Shown: positions 42,324 to 51,194 of the stretch, in pieces
Layout: every line of letters starts with the position of its first letter
How positions within the stretch are numbered: position 1 is the stretch's first letter
DNA from: Brevibacillus choshinensis
GTDB lineage: Bacteria > Bacillota > Bacilli > Brevibacillales > Brevibacillaceae
Direction of reading: 5' to 3'
NCBI RefSeq assembly: GCF_016811915.1
Contig: NZ_CP069127.1
Coordinates: 1,580,001 to 1,644,000 of the forward strand
Length of the DNA stretch: 64,000 nt
Made by a program: the position numbers and the translations under genes
The notes under the pieces: model-generated
The model's input: only the letters and a program-made list of their open reading frames with translations
Databases searched by the model: none
What the model was told of the DNA's origin: nothing

Positions 42324-43580
42324 ATGACTTTCACTTTCTCCCATTGGTTTCGATTTTGGAGTGTCCTTGTACTGATCGGCACCGTCGCAGTGGGAGCGAC
42401 GGCGAAGGAAAAATATAGCCCTGTCGTCCAGACCGGAATCGAACGCCTCCTGGAGGATCCCGAACAGCTGTCAGGAAAAAGGGTCGGCCTGATTACCAAT
42501 CAGACAGGGGTCACAAAAGACCTCGTTCACGATGTAGACGCCTTGCTTGCGAAAAACGTTCGATTAGTAGCGGTGTATGGCCCCGAGCATGGCATACGCG
42601 GAACGGAACAAGCGGGCTTAGCGACAGGATCATTCAAGGACCCGAAAACAGGCCTGCCCTTTTACAATCTGTATGGAAAAAAGCCGAAAGAGATCGCTCC
42701 ATTGTTCCGGGATGTCGACGTGGTATTGTACGACATTCAGGACGTCGGCTCTCGCTTTTACACGTATATCGCAACGATGGCTTACGGGATGAAAGCCGCT
42801 GCGATCGCGCAAAAGCCTTTCATCGTCTTGGACAGACCCAACCCAATCGGCGGGGAGAAGGTCGAGGGGCCCGTCCTCGATTCCCGCTTCCAGTCGTTTG
42901 TCGGCCTGTATCCGATACCGGTGCGGCATGGCATGACAGTCGGCGAGCTGGCTGGCTGGATTCAGCATGAGTATCTGGAAAAAGAGTACGGAAAGAAAAC
43001 GAGGGTGAGCGTCATCCGGATGAGCGGCTGGAAGCGGGGGATGTCGTATGCAGAGACGGGCCTCCCCTGGGTGCCTCCTTCCCCGAACATGCCGACTGTG
43101 GATACAGCGGAAGTCTATCCCGGAAACGGATTGTTTGAAGGGACGAATCTCTCGGAAGGGCGGGGAACGACTCGCCCGTTCGAATGGATTGGGGCTCCCT
43201 ACATCGACAGCTGGGAGCTGGTCCAGCGCTTGAATCGGCTCAAGCTGCCCGGCGTAGCCTTTCGCGAGGCGTATTTTCAGCCTGCCTTTTCCAAGCATGC
43301 AGGCAAGAACATCGGGGGGGTGCATTTTTACGTGACCGATCGGGAAGCGTACGAGCCTGTTCGCACCGCCCTGTCTGTCATCGCAGAAGTAAAAAAGCTG
43401 TATCCGCGGCAATTTTCCTGGCGACAAGACCATTGGATCGACAAGCTGGTCGGCACGGATGAAGTGCGTAAAGCCCTGGACCTCGGTACCCCGGTCAGCG
43501 AAATCGCAGCTCAATGGGAGGCAAACCTGCGGGTGTTTGAAAAGCAGCGTGAGCCTTATTTGCTCTATGGCACGGAGTGA
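42324..43580 (+). CDS. namZ: Exo-beta-N-acetylmuramidase NamZ (DUF1343)
   Basis: 418 residues with a signal peptide (about 1-28) and the DUF1343 domain. Visible blocks are GLITNQTGVTKDL, VYGPEHGIRGTEQAG, LYDIQDVGSRFYTY and DRPNPIGGEKVEG. NamZ of Bacillus subtilis (YbbC) releases terminal MurNAc from peptidoglycan fragments. Here it is followed by amiE-like and nagZ-like genes, the same trio as in the Bacillus MurNAc salvage cluster. GAGGTGA precedes the ATG. Confidence 0.92.
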   Translation: MTFTFSHWFRFWSVLVLIGTVAVGATAKEKYSPVVQTGIERLLEDPEQLSGKRVGLITNQTGVTKDLVHDVDALLAKNVRLVAVYGPEHGIRGTEQAGLATGSFKDPKTGLPFYNLYGKKPKEIAPLFRDVDVVLYDIQDVGSRFYTYIATMAYGMKAAAIAQKPFIVLDRPNPIGGEKVEGPVLDSRFQSFVGLYPIPVRHGMTVGELAGWIQHEYLEKEYGKKTRVSVIRMSGWKRGMSYAETGLPWVPPSPNMPTVDTAEVYPGNGLFEGTNLSEGRGTTRPFEWIGAPYIDSWELVQRLNRLKLPGVAFREAYFQPAFSKHAGKNIGGVHFYVTDREAYEPVRTALSVIAEVKKLYPRQFSWRQDHWIDKLVGTDEVRKALDLGTPVSEIAAQWEANLRVFEKQREPYLLYGTE

Positions 43581-43586
43581 AGAAGG

Positions 43587-45266
43587 ATGAAGACATGGGT
43601 GGGAAGTATGCTGTTGTGCATGTGCCTGGCAGGCTCTGCCGTGGCGCTCGATTTGCCGGACGCCCCGAAAAAAGCAAAGCCAGTCCCGCAGCCGCTCTCG
43701 CATTCCTGGGATTCGCCCGGTGTGTCGTATCGCGAATTGCGCCAGGGAAAGCCGAGCGATGCAGGAATGACAAGCGCTCCAATGGATGAAATCGATAAGG
43801 TGATCCAATCGGCGATCGAGCAAAATCTCATTCCCGGCGCTGTCGTGCTCGTAGCCAGACGCGGGGTGATCGTCAAAGAGAAGGCTTACGGGCTTGCCGC
43901 GAAATACAGGGACGACGAGTTTACCTTGAAAGCCGAGCCGATCCGGATGCAGACGGACACGATCTTTGATCTGGCGTCGATCAGCAAGCTGCTCACTTCA
44001 ACAGCGGTCATGCAGCTGGCTGAGCAAGGGCGGCTTCAGCTCGATCAGCCCGTAGCTGCTTATCTGCCCGCGTTTGCCGCAAATGATAAGGAGCAAGTAA
44101 CCGTTCGGCAGCTGTTGACCCATACCTCCGGCTTTCCCGCCTATATTCCCCTGTACAAAAAAGGAGACGATCGGGCAGAGCGGCTGCAGATCGTCCTGCG
44201 CCATCCGCTCTCGGGCAAACCGGGAAGCGCGTATGTCTACAGCGATCTGAACATGATCACGCTGGGGGCACTGGTGGAAAAGCAGGCAGGCATGCCCCTC
44301 GATGCCTATATTCATGAACGCATTCTCGTACCCTTGGGCATGTCGCAGACGATGTTCAATCCGCCAAAGCCGCTGCGAAAGAAAATCGCTGCGACGGAAT
44401 TCCAGACTGCTCCAGATCGAGGACTCGTCTGGGGGGAGGTGCAGGATGAGAATGCCTGGGCGCTCGGTGGCGTAGCCGGGCACGCCGGGCTTTTCGGAAC
44501 CGCCCGCGACTTGGCTGTTTTTGCACAAATGATGCTCAACGGCGGCACCTACGATGGGAAGCGGATTCTGTCCGCACAGTCCGTCGCTTGGATGACGCAG
44601 AACCAACTAGGTGCATTTCCCGGAGAGGGGCAGGGACTCGGCTGGGAGCTGGATAGAGGCTCCTACATGGATGCGCTCAGCGACAGCCGGGCGCTCGGGC
44701 ACACGGGATTTACCGGGACGGCACTCGTAGTGAGCCCCAATCAGGAGACGATCGGGATCTTGCTCACCAACCGGATTCATCCGATCCGCGACACCGCTCC
44801 CCTGAATCCGATCCGTGGCCGCGTGATGCGTCAAGTAGCGAGCGCCATTCCGGTGGCGATGCCTTGGAAAGACGGCGCCTGGTACGCGGGGACAGGCGAC
44901 CTGCGCCAGGCGCTGCTGACAGCTGAAGCGGAGCTTGCCTCCGGAGGAACGCTGACCTTTGACACATGGCTGCGGATCGAAAATGAGTACGACTTTGGCT
45001 ATGTGGAAGTGTCGGCGGACGGGATCAGCTGGGAGCCGATCGGCATGCCCCAGACGGGCGAAAGCGACTGGGCACGCATCTCTTGGAAGCTTCCTGCAGG
45101 GACCCGTTTCGTGCGATTTCGGTATGCCACTGACGAAACGATAAACGGCAGGGGCTGGTATGTACACCGCCCCACCGTCACGGATGAGAAAGGGAGGGAG
45201 GTGAGGACAGAATGGCATTCGGATGGCTGGCAGCAGGAGAAAGGGAGGAAGGACGGATCATCATGA
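43587..45266 (+). CDS. amiE: Secreted MurNAc-L-Ala amidase AmiE-like serine hydrolase with extra C-domain
   Basis: 559 residues: signal peptide (about 1-21), beta-lactamase/serine hydrolase domain (about 60-425) with S131-I-S-K134 and Y218-S-D220, and HTGFTG. After it comes a beta-rich domain (about 440-545; TFDTWLRIENEYDFGYVEVS, WYVHRP) like the jelly-roll found in immune-inhibitor-A-type proteins, which Bacillus AmiE does not have as far as I recall. The core removes stem peptide from MurNAc. It lies 6 bp after namZ and overlaps nagZ by 4 bp (ATGA). Confidence 0.85.
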   Translation: MKTWVGSMLLCMCLAGSAVALDLPDAPKKAKPVPQPLSHSWDSPGVSYRELRQGKPSDAGMTSAPMDEIDKVIQSAIEQNLIPGAVVLVARRGVIVKEKAYGLAAKYRDDEFTLKAEPIRMQTDTIFDLASISKLLTSTAVMQLAEQGRLQLDQPVAAYLPAFAANDKEQVTVRQLLTHTSGFPAYIPLYKKGDDRAERLQIVLRHPLSGKPGSAYVYSDLNMITLGALVEKQAGMPLDAYIHERILVPLGMSQTMFNPPKPLRKKIAATEFQTAPDRGLVWGEVQDENAWALGGVAGHAGLFGTARDLAVFAQMMLNGGTYDGKRILSAQSVAWMTQNQLGAFPGEGQGLGWELDRGSYMDALSDSRALGHTGFTGTALVVSPNQETIGILLTNRIHPIRDTAPLNPIRGRVMRQVASAIPVAMPWKDGAWYAGTGDLRQALLTAEAELASGGTLTFDTWLRIENEYDFGYVEVSADGISWEPIGMPQTGESDWARISWKLPAGTRFVRFRYATDETINGRGWYVHRPTVTDEKGREVRTEWHSDGWQQEKGRKDGSS

Positions 45267-47374
45267 AAGGAAACGAAAGGCGAATTCACATTGCTCTCGT
45301 CCTCGTTGTGCTGCTTTTCACCGTCCTCGTCAGTCCGGGCGCATCGGTCTATCCGCCAAACGCCTTGGCCCAGGTGCAAATCCCGGATCTGATCATCGAC
45401 TGGAATATTCCCGAGCTGGGGGAGCGGCATGTTGGCGACATGCTGCCCTTGCAGGCGCTCCACGTATACAGAGATGGACACGTGGAAAAGGTGAAGCATC
45501 GCCTGCAGTGGAAAAGCTCCAATAAGAATGTCGCCTCAGTCGATAGTCAGGGCCTCGTCCAATTTACAAGCCAGGGCACGGTGTTTATTTCCGTTTCCGA
45601 TGGCAGGGTGGAAGATCGCATCGAACTCGTCTATCGCGAGCAGAGAAAGCCTAGGGTAACCGTGATCAAACAAAAAGGCGAGCGGTATCAGATCATCCGC
45701 AAAGCGATCACCCGCATGACGCTGGAGGAGAAGGTAGGGCAGATGATGATGCCCGATTTTCGGCGGCTGCAGGGGAAAAACATGAACGCACTACTGCCGC
45801 AGATCGCAGACACGATCAAAAAATATGAGCTCGGCGGCGTCATCCTCTTTCGAGAAAATGTAGGAAGTACGGATCAAGCCGTCCGCCTGGTTCACGAACT
45901 CCAGCAAGCGGCGCAAAAGTTCGGTCTCCTGGTAGCGATCGACCAGGAAGGCGGGGTGGTGACTCGATTGCAGCAAGGCACAGAGCTGCCTGGAAACATG
46001 GCATTGGGTGCGGCGCGTTCGCAGACATTGGCTTGGAAAGCGGGAGATGTCATAGGGAGAGAGCTTGCCAGTCTAGGGATCAACACCAACTTCGCCCCGG
46101 ATCTGGATGTGAACAACAATCCGGACAATCCTGTGATTGGCGTCAGATCGTTCGGAGAAGATCCGCAGCTGGTAGCGGATCAAGGGATCGCGTACATGCG
46201 AGGACTGCGGCACAATGGGATCGTGGCGACAGTCAAGCACTTCCCCGGGCATGGGGATACCGCTGTAGATTCCCATCTGGGCTTGCCCACCGTGCCGCAC
46301 AGTCTGGAGCGACTCTCGCAGATCGAGCTCTACCCGTTCAGGCAGGCGATTGCCGCAGGGGTGGATGCCATCATGACGGCTCATGTGACCTTCCCTGGAC
46401 TAGATGATACGAAGGTTCGCTCCAAAAAAGACGGATCGAAAATTGCCCTCCCCGCGACTCTTTCCCACAAGGTCATCACCGGGCTGATCCGCGAGCAGCT
46501 GGCGTTTGACTGTGTCATTTTTACGGATGCACTGAATATGCAAGCGATCGCAGATCATTTCGGCCCCGTAGATGCGGCTGTTCGCGCCATTCAGGCAGGA
46601 GCTGACATCCTGCTGATGCCCGTCGAGCTAAAAAAGGTCATAGCAGGCGTGCTGGAAGCTGTGCGGACGGGTGAAATCAGCGAGGAGCGTATCGATCGGT
46701 CGCTGGGGCGCATCCTCACGTTGAAAATCAAACGGGGGATCATGAAGGAGGAAGATCCGGAAACCGTCGAAGCCAAATTGATTCATGCTCAGGAGACAAT
46801 CGGTTCTGAGCTGCATAAGCGAGTGGAGACGGAAATGGCACAAAAATCCATTACGCTGGTGAAAAACAGCGGAGTGCTTCCTCTGAAGCTGGAGGAAAGC
46901 CAGCAGCTGGTGGTCGTAGGCAATGCGTATGTAGAGAATCTGGCGAATGCGCTGCAAAAATACCATGACCTGACCCGTGTTGTCCGGGTCGAACAAAAGG
47001 GGCTGACGGCTGAGCAGTGGAAACAGGTGATCCAGGCAGACGTGGTGGTCGTGGCCTCCTCCACCTCCGACGTTCAGGGAAGGTCGCTTGCTGATCCGCA
47101 CATGAAGCTGTACAGGCAGATCATCGAACAGAGGGGAAAGCCAGTGATTGGCGTAGGAATTCGCAATCCGTACGATATCATGGCGTATCCGCGAGTGGAT
47201 GCCTATCTCGCTCAATACGGCTTTCGCAATGCCAGCTTTGCTGCTACGGCAGAAACACTTTTTGGCTGGAACCAGCCGACAGGGAAGCTTCCGGTGACGA
47301 TTCCGGACGGAAAAGGTGGGATGCTCTACCCATATGGACACGGTCTCACGTTTGGGCGAGGCGCTAGCAAGTGA
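45263..47374 (+). CDS. nagZ: Secreted beta-N-acetylglucosaminidase NagZ (GH3) with a Big-like domain
   Basis: 703 residues. A signal or anchor segment is at about 8-30, then a Big_2-like Ig domain at about 40-120 (LQWKSSNKNVASVDSQGLVQF), then the GH3 catalytic domain. The acid/base dyad is D336-S-H338 in the KHFPGHGDTAVDSH block and the nucleophile is D422 in IFTDALNM. A second GH3 domain fills about 530-700, as in Bacillus NagZ. It removes GlcNAc from wall fragments. The ATG at 45263 follows GGAGGAAGG and overlaps amiE. Confidence 0.93.
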   Translation: MKGNERRIHIALVLVVLLFTVLVSPGASVYPPNALAQVQIPDLIIDWNIPELGERHVGDMLPLQALHVYRDGHVEKVKHRLQWKSSNKNVASVDSQGLVQFTSQGTVFISVSDGRVEDRIELVYREQRKPRVTVIKQKGERYQIIRKAITRMTLEEKVGQMMMPDFRRLQGKNMNALLPQIADTIKKYELGGVILFRENVGSTDQAVRLVHELQQAAQKFGLLVAIDQEGGVVTRLQQGTELPGNMALGAARSQTLAWKAGDVIGRELASLGINTNFAPDLDVNNNPDNPVIGVRSFGEDPQLVADQGIAYMRGLRHNGIVATVKHFPGHGDTAVDSHLGLPTVPHSLERLSQIELYPFRQAIAAGVDAIMTAHVTFPGLDDTKVRSKKDGSKIALPATLSHKVITGLIREQLAFDCVIFTDALNMQAIADHFGPVDAAVRAIQAGADILLMPVELKKVIAGVLEAVRTGEISEERIDRSLGRILTLKIKRGIMKEEDPETVEAKLIHAQETIGSELHKRVETEMAQKSITLVKNSGVLPLKLEESQQLVVVGNAYVENLANALQKYHDLTRVVRVEQKGLTAEQWKQVIQADVVVVASSTSDVQGRSLADPHMKLYRQIIEQRGKPVIGVGIRNPYDIMAYPRVDAYLAQYGFRNASFAATAETLFGWNQPTGKLPVTIPDGKGGMLYPYGHGLTFGRGASK

Positions 47375-47424
47375 TATCAGGAAAGATCCGGCATAGCCTT
47401 TTTATTAAATGACAATTAACACGA

Positions 47425-47470
47425 GGCAACTCCTTTATTAAAAGGATATCGTATATAATGTGACACAAAA
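47425..47470 (+). repeat. Left 46-bp terminal inverted repeat
   Basis: Begins GGCAACTCC and ends TGTGACACAAAA. Pairs with 50049-50094 on the other strand with four mismatches. Confidence 0.8.
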
Positions 47471-47482
47471 ACACGATTTATG

Positions 47483-47525
47483 GGGGACGCTGGAAATTAA
47501 TCCAGCATCCCTTTTGTTTTGATAG
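47483..47525 (+). terminator. Inward-facing terminator at the left end of the island
   Basis: GGGACGCTGGA / TCCAGCATCCC (10 of 11 paired, loop AATTAA) followed by TTTTGTTTT. It could end transcription from the namZ-amiE-nagZ operon. Confidence 0.75.
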
Positions 47526-47857
47526 TGAATTTTTATATGCTCGGCTCCGTTAAAGCCCAATGTGAGCAAGATTGTATGTTCGTGAATAGGAACGTAGCCC
47601 TCAGCGGGAGCCGTTAGCGACAAGTGATAGTGAAGGATTACATGAACATGCGATTGGGGGCTTGGTTGACTTTGTAGGTTGATTACAGAGCCCATATAAG
47701 TGTACCAAGGCGGCATTCATCACTCATATCAAAATAGTAAAAACAGATAGAACAGTAACCCCTACGGATAATACGTTGTTGAAATTTTACACGATTGATG
47801 GGTGCAACCTGAAAGGGATTTAACTAGAAAAATATCGAATTTAATGACATAACCGCA

Positions 47858-47909
47858 ATTTTTTAAAAAGCACCTTAGGAAAAAGGGGTAAGCCTAATTC
47901 TGAGGTGCT
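47858..47909 (-). terminator. Terminator of the monooxygenase gene
   Basis: AGCACCT (47869-47875) / AGGTGCT (47903-47909); on the minus strand TTTTT follows. Outer CCGCA/TGCGG pairing may extend it. Confidence 0.75.
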
Positions 47910-47925
47910 GAATGCGGGTTTATAA

Positions 47926-49545
47926 TCACCTTAAAAGTATAGCCGAGAATGCGCTTTCTAGGTATTGCATTGGGTCATGTACCATTTTGGAACTTCTCCA
48001 CCCCACTATTCCATCAGGTCTTACTAGAACAGCCCCAGTTGCACTGATTCCATAAGAGCTACAGAATCTCCCATCTATATCAGCGAATTCAGCCCCGATG
48101 TGATGAACAGATAAGGTAAAATTTATTTTCTCTGCAGCTGCAATAGCAGCTTGAATCCAATCTTTCCCATCAGGCCCAACCATCAGTACAAAATTAGTAC
48201 CATATAAGTCAAGAGTTGAAACTTGTTTCCCATTTTGTCCTAAAACAACATACGGCGCACGAGATCCTGGAAGTCCTCTCCACTGATTGGGGAATTTTAT
48301 TTGTATGGGATCTTTCTCGTCTTCAGCCACAAATGCACCTTTTAGGTAACGATAACCCATGTTAATTATTAACGTATTAACTTTAATTTGATCAATTTCC
48401 TCTGAAGCACGCTGTTGTGATAAAGCAGTAACTTGCTCTACAGTTAAATCAGCAATTGGTAGGCGTTCCATTTCATAGGTATTGAGAAGACCATGGTCTG
48501 CATCACCGCGAAGAACTGCAGCCAATTTCCATGCTAGATTTTGTGCCTCTGCAATTCCGGAATTACCTCCTAAGGCACCAGCTGGAGGCTGTACACGGGC
48601 AGCATCGCCAACAAGGAATACCCGCCCTTTTTGAAAGCGATTAGATACACGGGCGGCCATTTCCCATGTAAGTACTGTCTTTAACTTTACCGGTATATTA
48701 GATATTCCTATCGCTGCACGAATCAATGGAATGCACCGTGATTCTGGATAATCCACAATGGATTCCTTTGTTGGATCATACCAAATATCCAGCCGATAGA
48801 GATTTGAACGCACACTGGTACCGGGATAAGGCACAAAAGCTCCCATCACATTTTCATTTCGAACAAAGCCCATTACAGCATCTCGTTTTGCAAATAACTC
48901 TGCGATATCAGCTTCGAAAACCATGCTCATATTATGCATTAGTGTCCCTGCTCCATGCTGTTTAATACCAAGTTGTTTCCTTACTCCGCTCTTACTGCCA
49001 TCAGCACCAATCATGAAATCAGCCTGAATTTTTCGGGAAGCACTGTCAGAGCGATTACGAATAATAGCTGAAACCCCATTTTCATCTTGTTCAAATGAAA
49101 TCATTTCCGTATCGTATCGGAGGTCCACTCCATTCTGTTCGGCATGTTTTCTCAGGATGGGTTCAAGTATGTCTTGTGCAATACAGCTGCCTTTTACAGG
49201 ACTTTCATCTGCAAAGAAAGCACTCATGTCTTCAATCGTATGATTGAACACTTTCCCCACAAGACTCTCCGCTTGAAAGACCTTACTATCTTTTGAAAAC
49301 GGTGGTTCTACGTTTCGTATATCTGCTTCAACTTCTAAAGGCCGAAAAATTTCCATGGTTCTTGCTGTCAAACCTGCTACGCGTGGATGGATAGCAGTGC
49401 TCGGATGACGCTCTACAACCATTGAGGAAATTCCCTGCCTTGCAAGAAGAAGAGAAAGAGAAAGTCCTACCAAACTTCCTCCAACTATAAGAACTGGAAC
49501 AGTCTCATCATATGACTGAATTTGGCTAAATTTTTTATTCCCCAT
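47926..49545 (-). CDS. FAD-dependent aromatic monooxygenase (group A, PHBH fold)
   Basis: 539 residues. N-terminal FAD motif VLIVGGSLVGLSLSLLLARQG, split over residues 18-38, the middle DG motif (MIGADGSKSGVRK), and the GD motif (GRVFLVGDAARVQPPAGALGG), plus a thioredoxin-like C-domain from about 435. It resembles polyketide and anthracycline hydroxylases and related antibiotic-inactivating enzymes. It needs NAD(P)H and O2; the substrate is unknown. Codon use is AT-rich compared with neighbours and it is the only full gene in the inverted-repeat island. Confidence 0.9.
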   Translation of the reverse strand: MGNKKFSQIQSYDETVPVLIVGGSLVGLSLSLLLARQGISSMVVERHPSTAIHPRVAGLTARTMEIFRPLEVEADIRNVEPPFSKDSKVFQAESLVGKVFNHTIEDMSAFFADESPVKGSCIAQDILEPILRKHAEQNGVDLRYDTEMISFEQDENGVSAIIRNRSDSASRKIQADFMIGADGSKSGVRKQLGIKQHGAGTLMHNMSMVFEADIAELFAKRDAVMGFVRNENVMGAFVPYPGTSVRSNLYRLDIWYDPTKESIVDYPESRCIPLIRAAIGISNIPVKLKTVLTWEMAARVSNRFQKGRVFLVGDAARVQPPAGALGGNSGIAEAQNLAWKLAAVLRGDADHGLLNTYEMERLPIADLTVEQVTALSQQRASEEIDQIKVNTLIINMGYRYLKGAFVAEDEKDPIQIKFPNQWRGLPGSRAPYVVLGQNGKQVSTLDLYGTNFVLMVGPDGKDWIQAAIAAAEKINFTLSVHHIGAEFADIDGRFCSSYGISATGAVLVRPDGIVGWRSSKMVHDPMQYLESAFSAILLR

Positions 49546-49624
49546 ATTCTTAATCTACCTTTCTTTTTAAATAATCTTGTAAAGGAATCAAAAAGGTCAT
49601 ATGTCGTTTTTTTTATTTGATTTC

Positions 49625-49711
49625 TTATTCATCTGGATGAAAGCCATACCCAATAAACCTATCACGATTTCCATATTCGCTAATTGTGAAAACAAGTTCC
49701 TGATATTCCAT
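49625..49711 (-). CDS. 28-residue small ORF with a strong ribosome site
   Basis: ATG at 49711 with GGAGGG at 8 nt; the peptide starts MEYQELVFTISEYGNRD and ends GYGFHPDE. It lies 79 bp upstream of the monooxygenase in the same direction, inside the island. It could be a leader peptide or the stub of a lost gene. A TTGACA box (minus strand, 49839-49844) may belong to its promoter. No homologue is known to me. Confidence 0.4.
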   Translation of the reverse strand: MEYQELVFTISEYGNRDRFIGYGFHPDE

Positions 49712-50004
49712 AAAAGTATCCCTCCATATATATGATAATTTTAGATTAACGTATGACTTAACGAAGTAGTGTTGGGTATTTTTTATTTAGGTGTTCAGGT
49801 TTTTGATTCTTACCAATAAAGATCCATTCAGAATAGTATGTCAACCTAAATGCATGAGTTTTATGCAACGCTAGTGAATATTAGTATATTTCAAACACTT
49901 GTTCTGGAAAGGATAATATTAACATTATTAATTAATTCTCCCGCGCCTTCGCTTGGGCTACGTCCGCCTCTCTTAACTACCAAAAACATGCTCTAAAACT
50001 GGAA

Positions 50005-50037
50005 ATAAAAAAGGTATTCCAACTAGGTTGAAATACC
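50005..50037 (-). terminator. Inward-facing terminator at the right end of the island
   Basis: GGTATTCCAAC / GTTGAAATACC with loop TAG; on the minus strand it is followed by a T run (A-run at 50005-50012). It could stop transcription from the AraC gene. Confidence 0.78.
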
Positions 50038-50048
50038 CAAAGTAAACA

Positions 50049-50094
50049 TTTTGTGTCACATTTTAAACGATATCCTTTTAATAATGGAGTTACC
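50049..50094 (-). repeat. Right 46-bp terminal inverted repeat
   Basis: Reverse complement begins GGTAACTCC and ends TGTGACACAAAA; 42 of 46 bases match the left copy. Confidence 0.8.
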
Positions 50095-50141
50095 CTATAC
50101 TATGGTGATTTAAGTTCACATATTAGCCGGATCTTTTTCTG

Positions 50142-50163
50142 TCATTCATTCATTCATTCATTC
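50142..50163. repeat. CATT tetranucleotide microsatellite over a stop codon
   Basis: Five tandem CATT units cover the last codons and stop of the AraC/GyrI gene. On the coding strand this is repeated AATG. Loss or gain of units would only alter the C-terminal end. Confidence 0.7.
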
Positions 50164-51040
50164 CTAAGTCTCGCTTCGCAACCGGTATCCAGATTTCGCT
50201 GCGAAAAACAGGCGATGAGGTATCCTTGTGCTCATTCCATAGGATTTCAGGACCTTGCGCCTGCTCGTAGATGGAGGACGGGAACCATTCGGAATAGATC
50301 CGGCCCCACACATTTTGCAGCGTCTCCGGGAACGGACCGACAGCCTCAAAGACCGCCCATGTCGAAGCGGGGACCTCGAGTGCAGTCAGGTGACTTGGAC
50401 ACGTTTCAGTGGTCGCCACTCCGATGTAATGATCGAGCTCGCCTTTTTCTTCCATCCTTCCTTCCGAGAAATTCGTCGAGGCGCTGAGCAGTCCCAGAGG
50501 TTCCACGTTGGACAGGCTCTTCAACAGCACAATCGCGGCTTCGTCCAAGCTTTGCCACATGGCGGCGATCTCGGGATTCACTCCTTGGAATTGGATGGGC
50601 ACACGTTTTTTCATGCCAACAATAGAAAATGCTTCTTTCTCTACAATGCGGTAGTTCATTTCACTGCCTCCCTGAATGGATACATGGAAGGTCATACGCG
50701 GATAGGCTTTTACGAAATGCCCGTGATTTCGTGCTTCAGACGGGGTAATGCCGTGCAAGCCTAGAAACGCTCTCGTAAAGGAATCGGCGGAGCTGTAACC
50801 GTACTTCACCGCAATATCGAGGACGCGACACTCAGAGCTCGCCAGCTCAAATGCCGCGAGAGTCAGCCTGCGGCGGCGAATGTATTCCGAGAGCGAGACA
50901 CCCGTCAAGAACGGGAACATGCGCTTGAAGTGGTATTCCGAGCAAACCGCTATCCTCGCCACTTCTTGAAAATCGATTTCCTCCGCCAGATGGTCCTCGA
51001 TATAGGCTAATGCACCATTCAGCTTTTCCAGCAATTCCAT
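50150..51040 (-). CDS. AraC-type regulator with GyrI-like domain
   Basis: 296 residues. An N-terminal double HTH (about 5-105; [24 protein letters not shown] and [21 protein letters not shown]) and a C-terminal GyrI-like small-molecule domain (about 130-290; [32 protein letters not shown]). These sense drugs or hydrophobic compounds. AAGGAGG precedes the ATG. Given its position beside the monooxygenase island, it could respond to a related compound, but nothing in the sequence proves it. Confidence 0.9.
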   Translation of the reverse strand: MELLEKLNGALAYIEDHLAEEIDFQEVARIAVCSEYHFKRMFPFLTGVSLSEYIRRRRLTLAAFELASSECRVLDIAVKYGYSSADSFTRAFLGLHGITPSEARNHGHFVKAYPRMTFHVSIQGGSEMNYRIVEKEAFSIVGMKKRVPIQFQGVNPEIAAMWQSLDEAAIVLLKSLSNVEPLGLLSASTNFSEGRMEEKGELDHYIGVATTETCPSHLTALEVPASTWAVFEAVGPFPETLQNVWGRIYSEWFPSSIYEQAQGPEILWNEHKDTSSPVFRSEIWIPVAKRDLGMNE

Positions 51041-51127
51041 ACGATATGACCTCCTTTTCTCCTATACAATAGCAGGGGTTGAGTGTGGGAATCCGACAAT
51101 CGGTGCACAAGAATGACGGGGGCGAAA

Positions 51128-51156
51128 TTGGACATGCACGTCTGAGAGTGTATACT
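51128..51156 (+). promoter_or_regulatory. Promoter of the YdhK-like lipoprotein gene
   Basis: TTGGAC (51128-51133), 17 bp, TATACT (51151-51156), 38 bp before the start codon. Confidence 0.72.
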
Positions 51157-51194
51157 GTTCATGTGGACAACTATGAAACCGGAGGTGTATTTGA

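Larger units (their letters stand above)
47375..47925. other. Intergenic region holding the left end of the inverted-repeat island
   Basis: About 550 bp. From left to right: 50 bp after nagZ, the left inverted repeat (47425-47470), an inward terminator (47483-47525), about 340 bp of AT-rich sequence with no gene I can name, and the terminator of the monooxygenase (47869-47909). Translations of the middle part give no family I recognise. Confidence 0.6.
47425..50094. mobile_element. Putative transposon-like island carrying a flavin monooxygenase
   Basis: 2,670 bp between two 46-bp inverted repeats matching at 42 positions. It is AT-richer than both sides and holds one full gene (monooxygenase) and a small frame. 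A terminator lies 12 bp inside each inverted repeat, both reading inwards, as in elements shielded from outside transcription. No transposase or clear target duplication is seen, so it would need to be mobilised in trans, or be an old composite. Confidence 0.6.
49546..50149. other. Intergenic region holding the right end of the island
   Basis: About 600 bp, very AT-rich. It holds the small ORF at 49625-49711, the presumed minus-strand promoter near 49816-49844, an inward terminator (50013-50037) and the right inverted repeat (50049-50094). No other gene is visible. Confidence 0.6.

Noticed and set aside
42630..43823. 397-codon open frame on the minus strand
   Set aside because: Antisense to namZ and the start of amiE; no domain is visible.
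47438..47716. 92-codon minus-strand frame inside the left end of the island
   Set aside because: It reads through the terminator and inverted repeat and has no ribosome site. I recognise no family, so I treat it as noncoding, though a decayed gene is not excluded.
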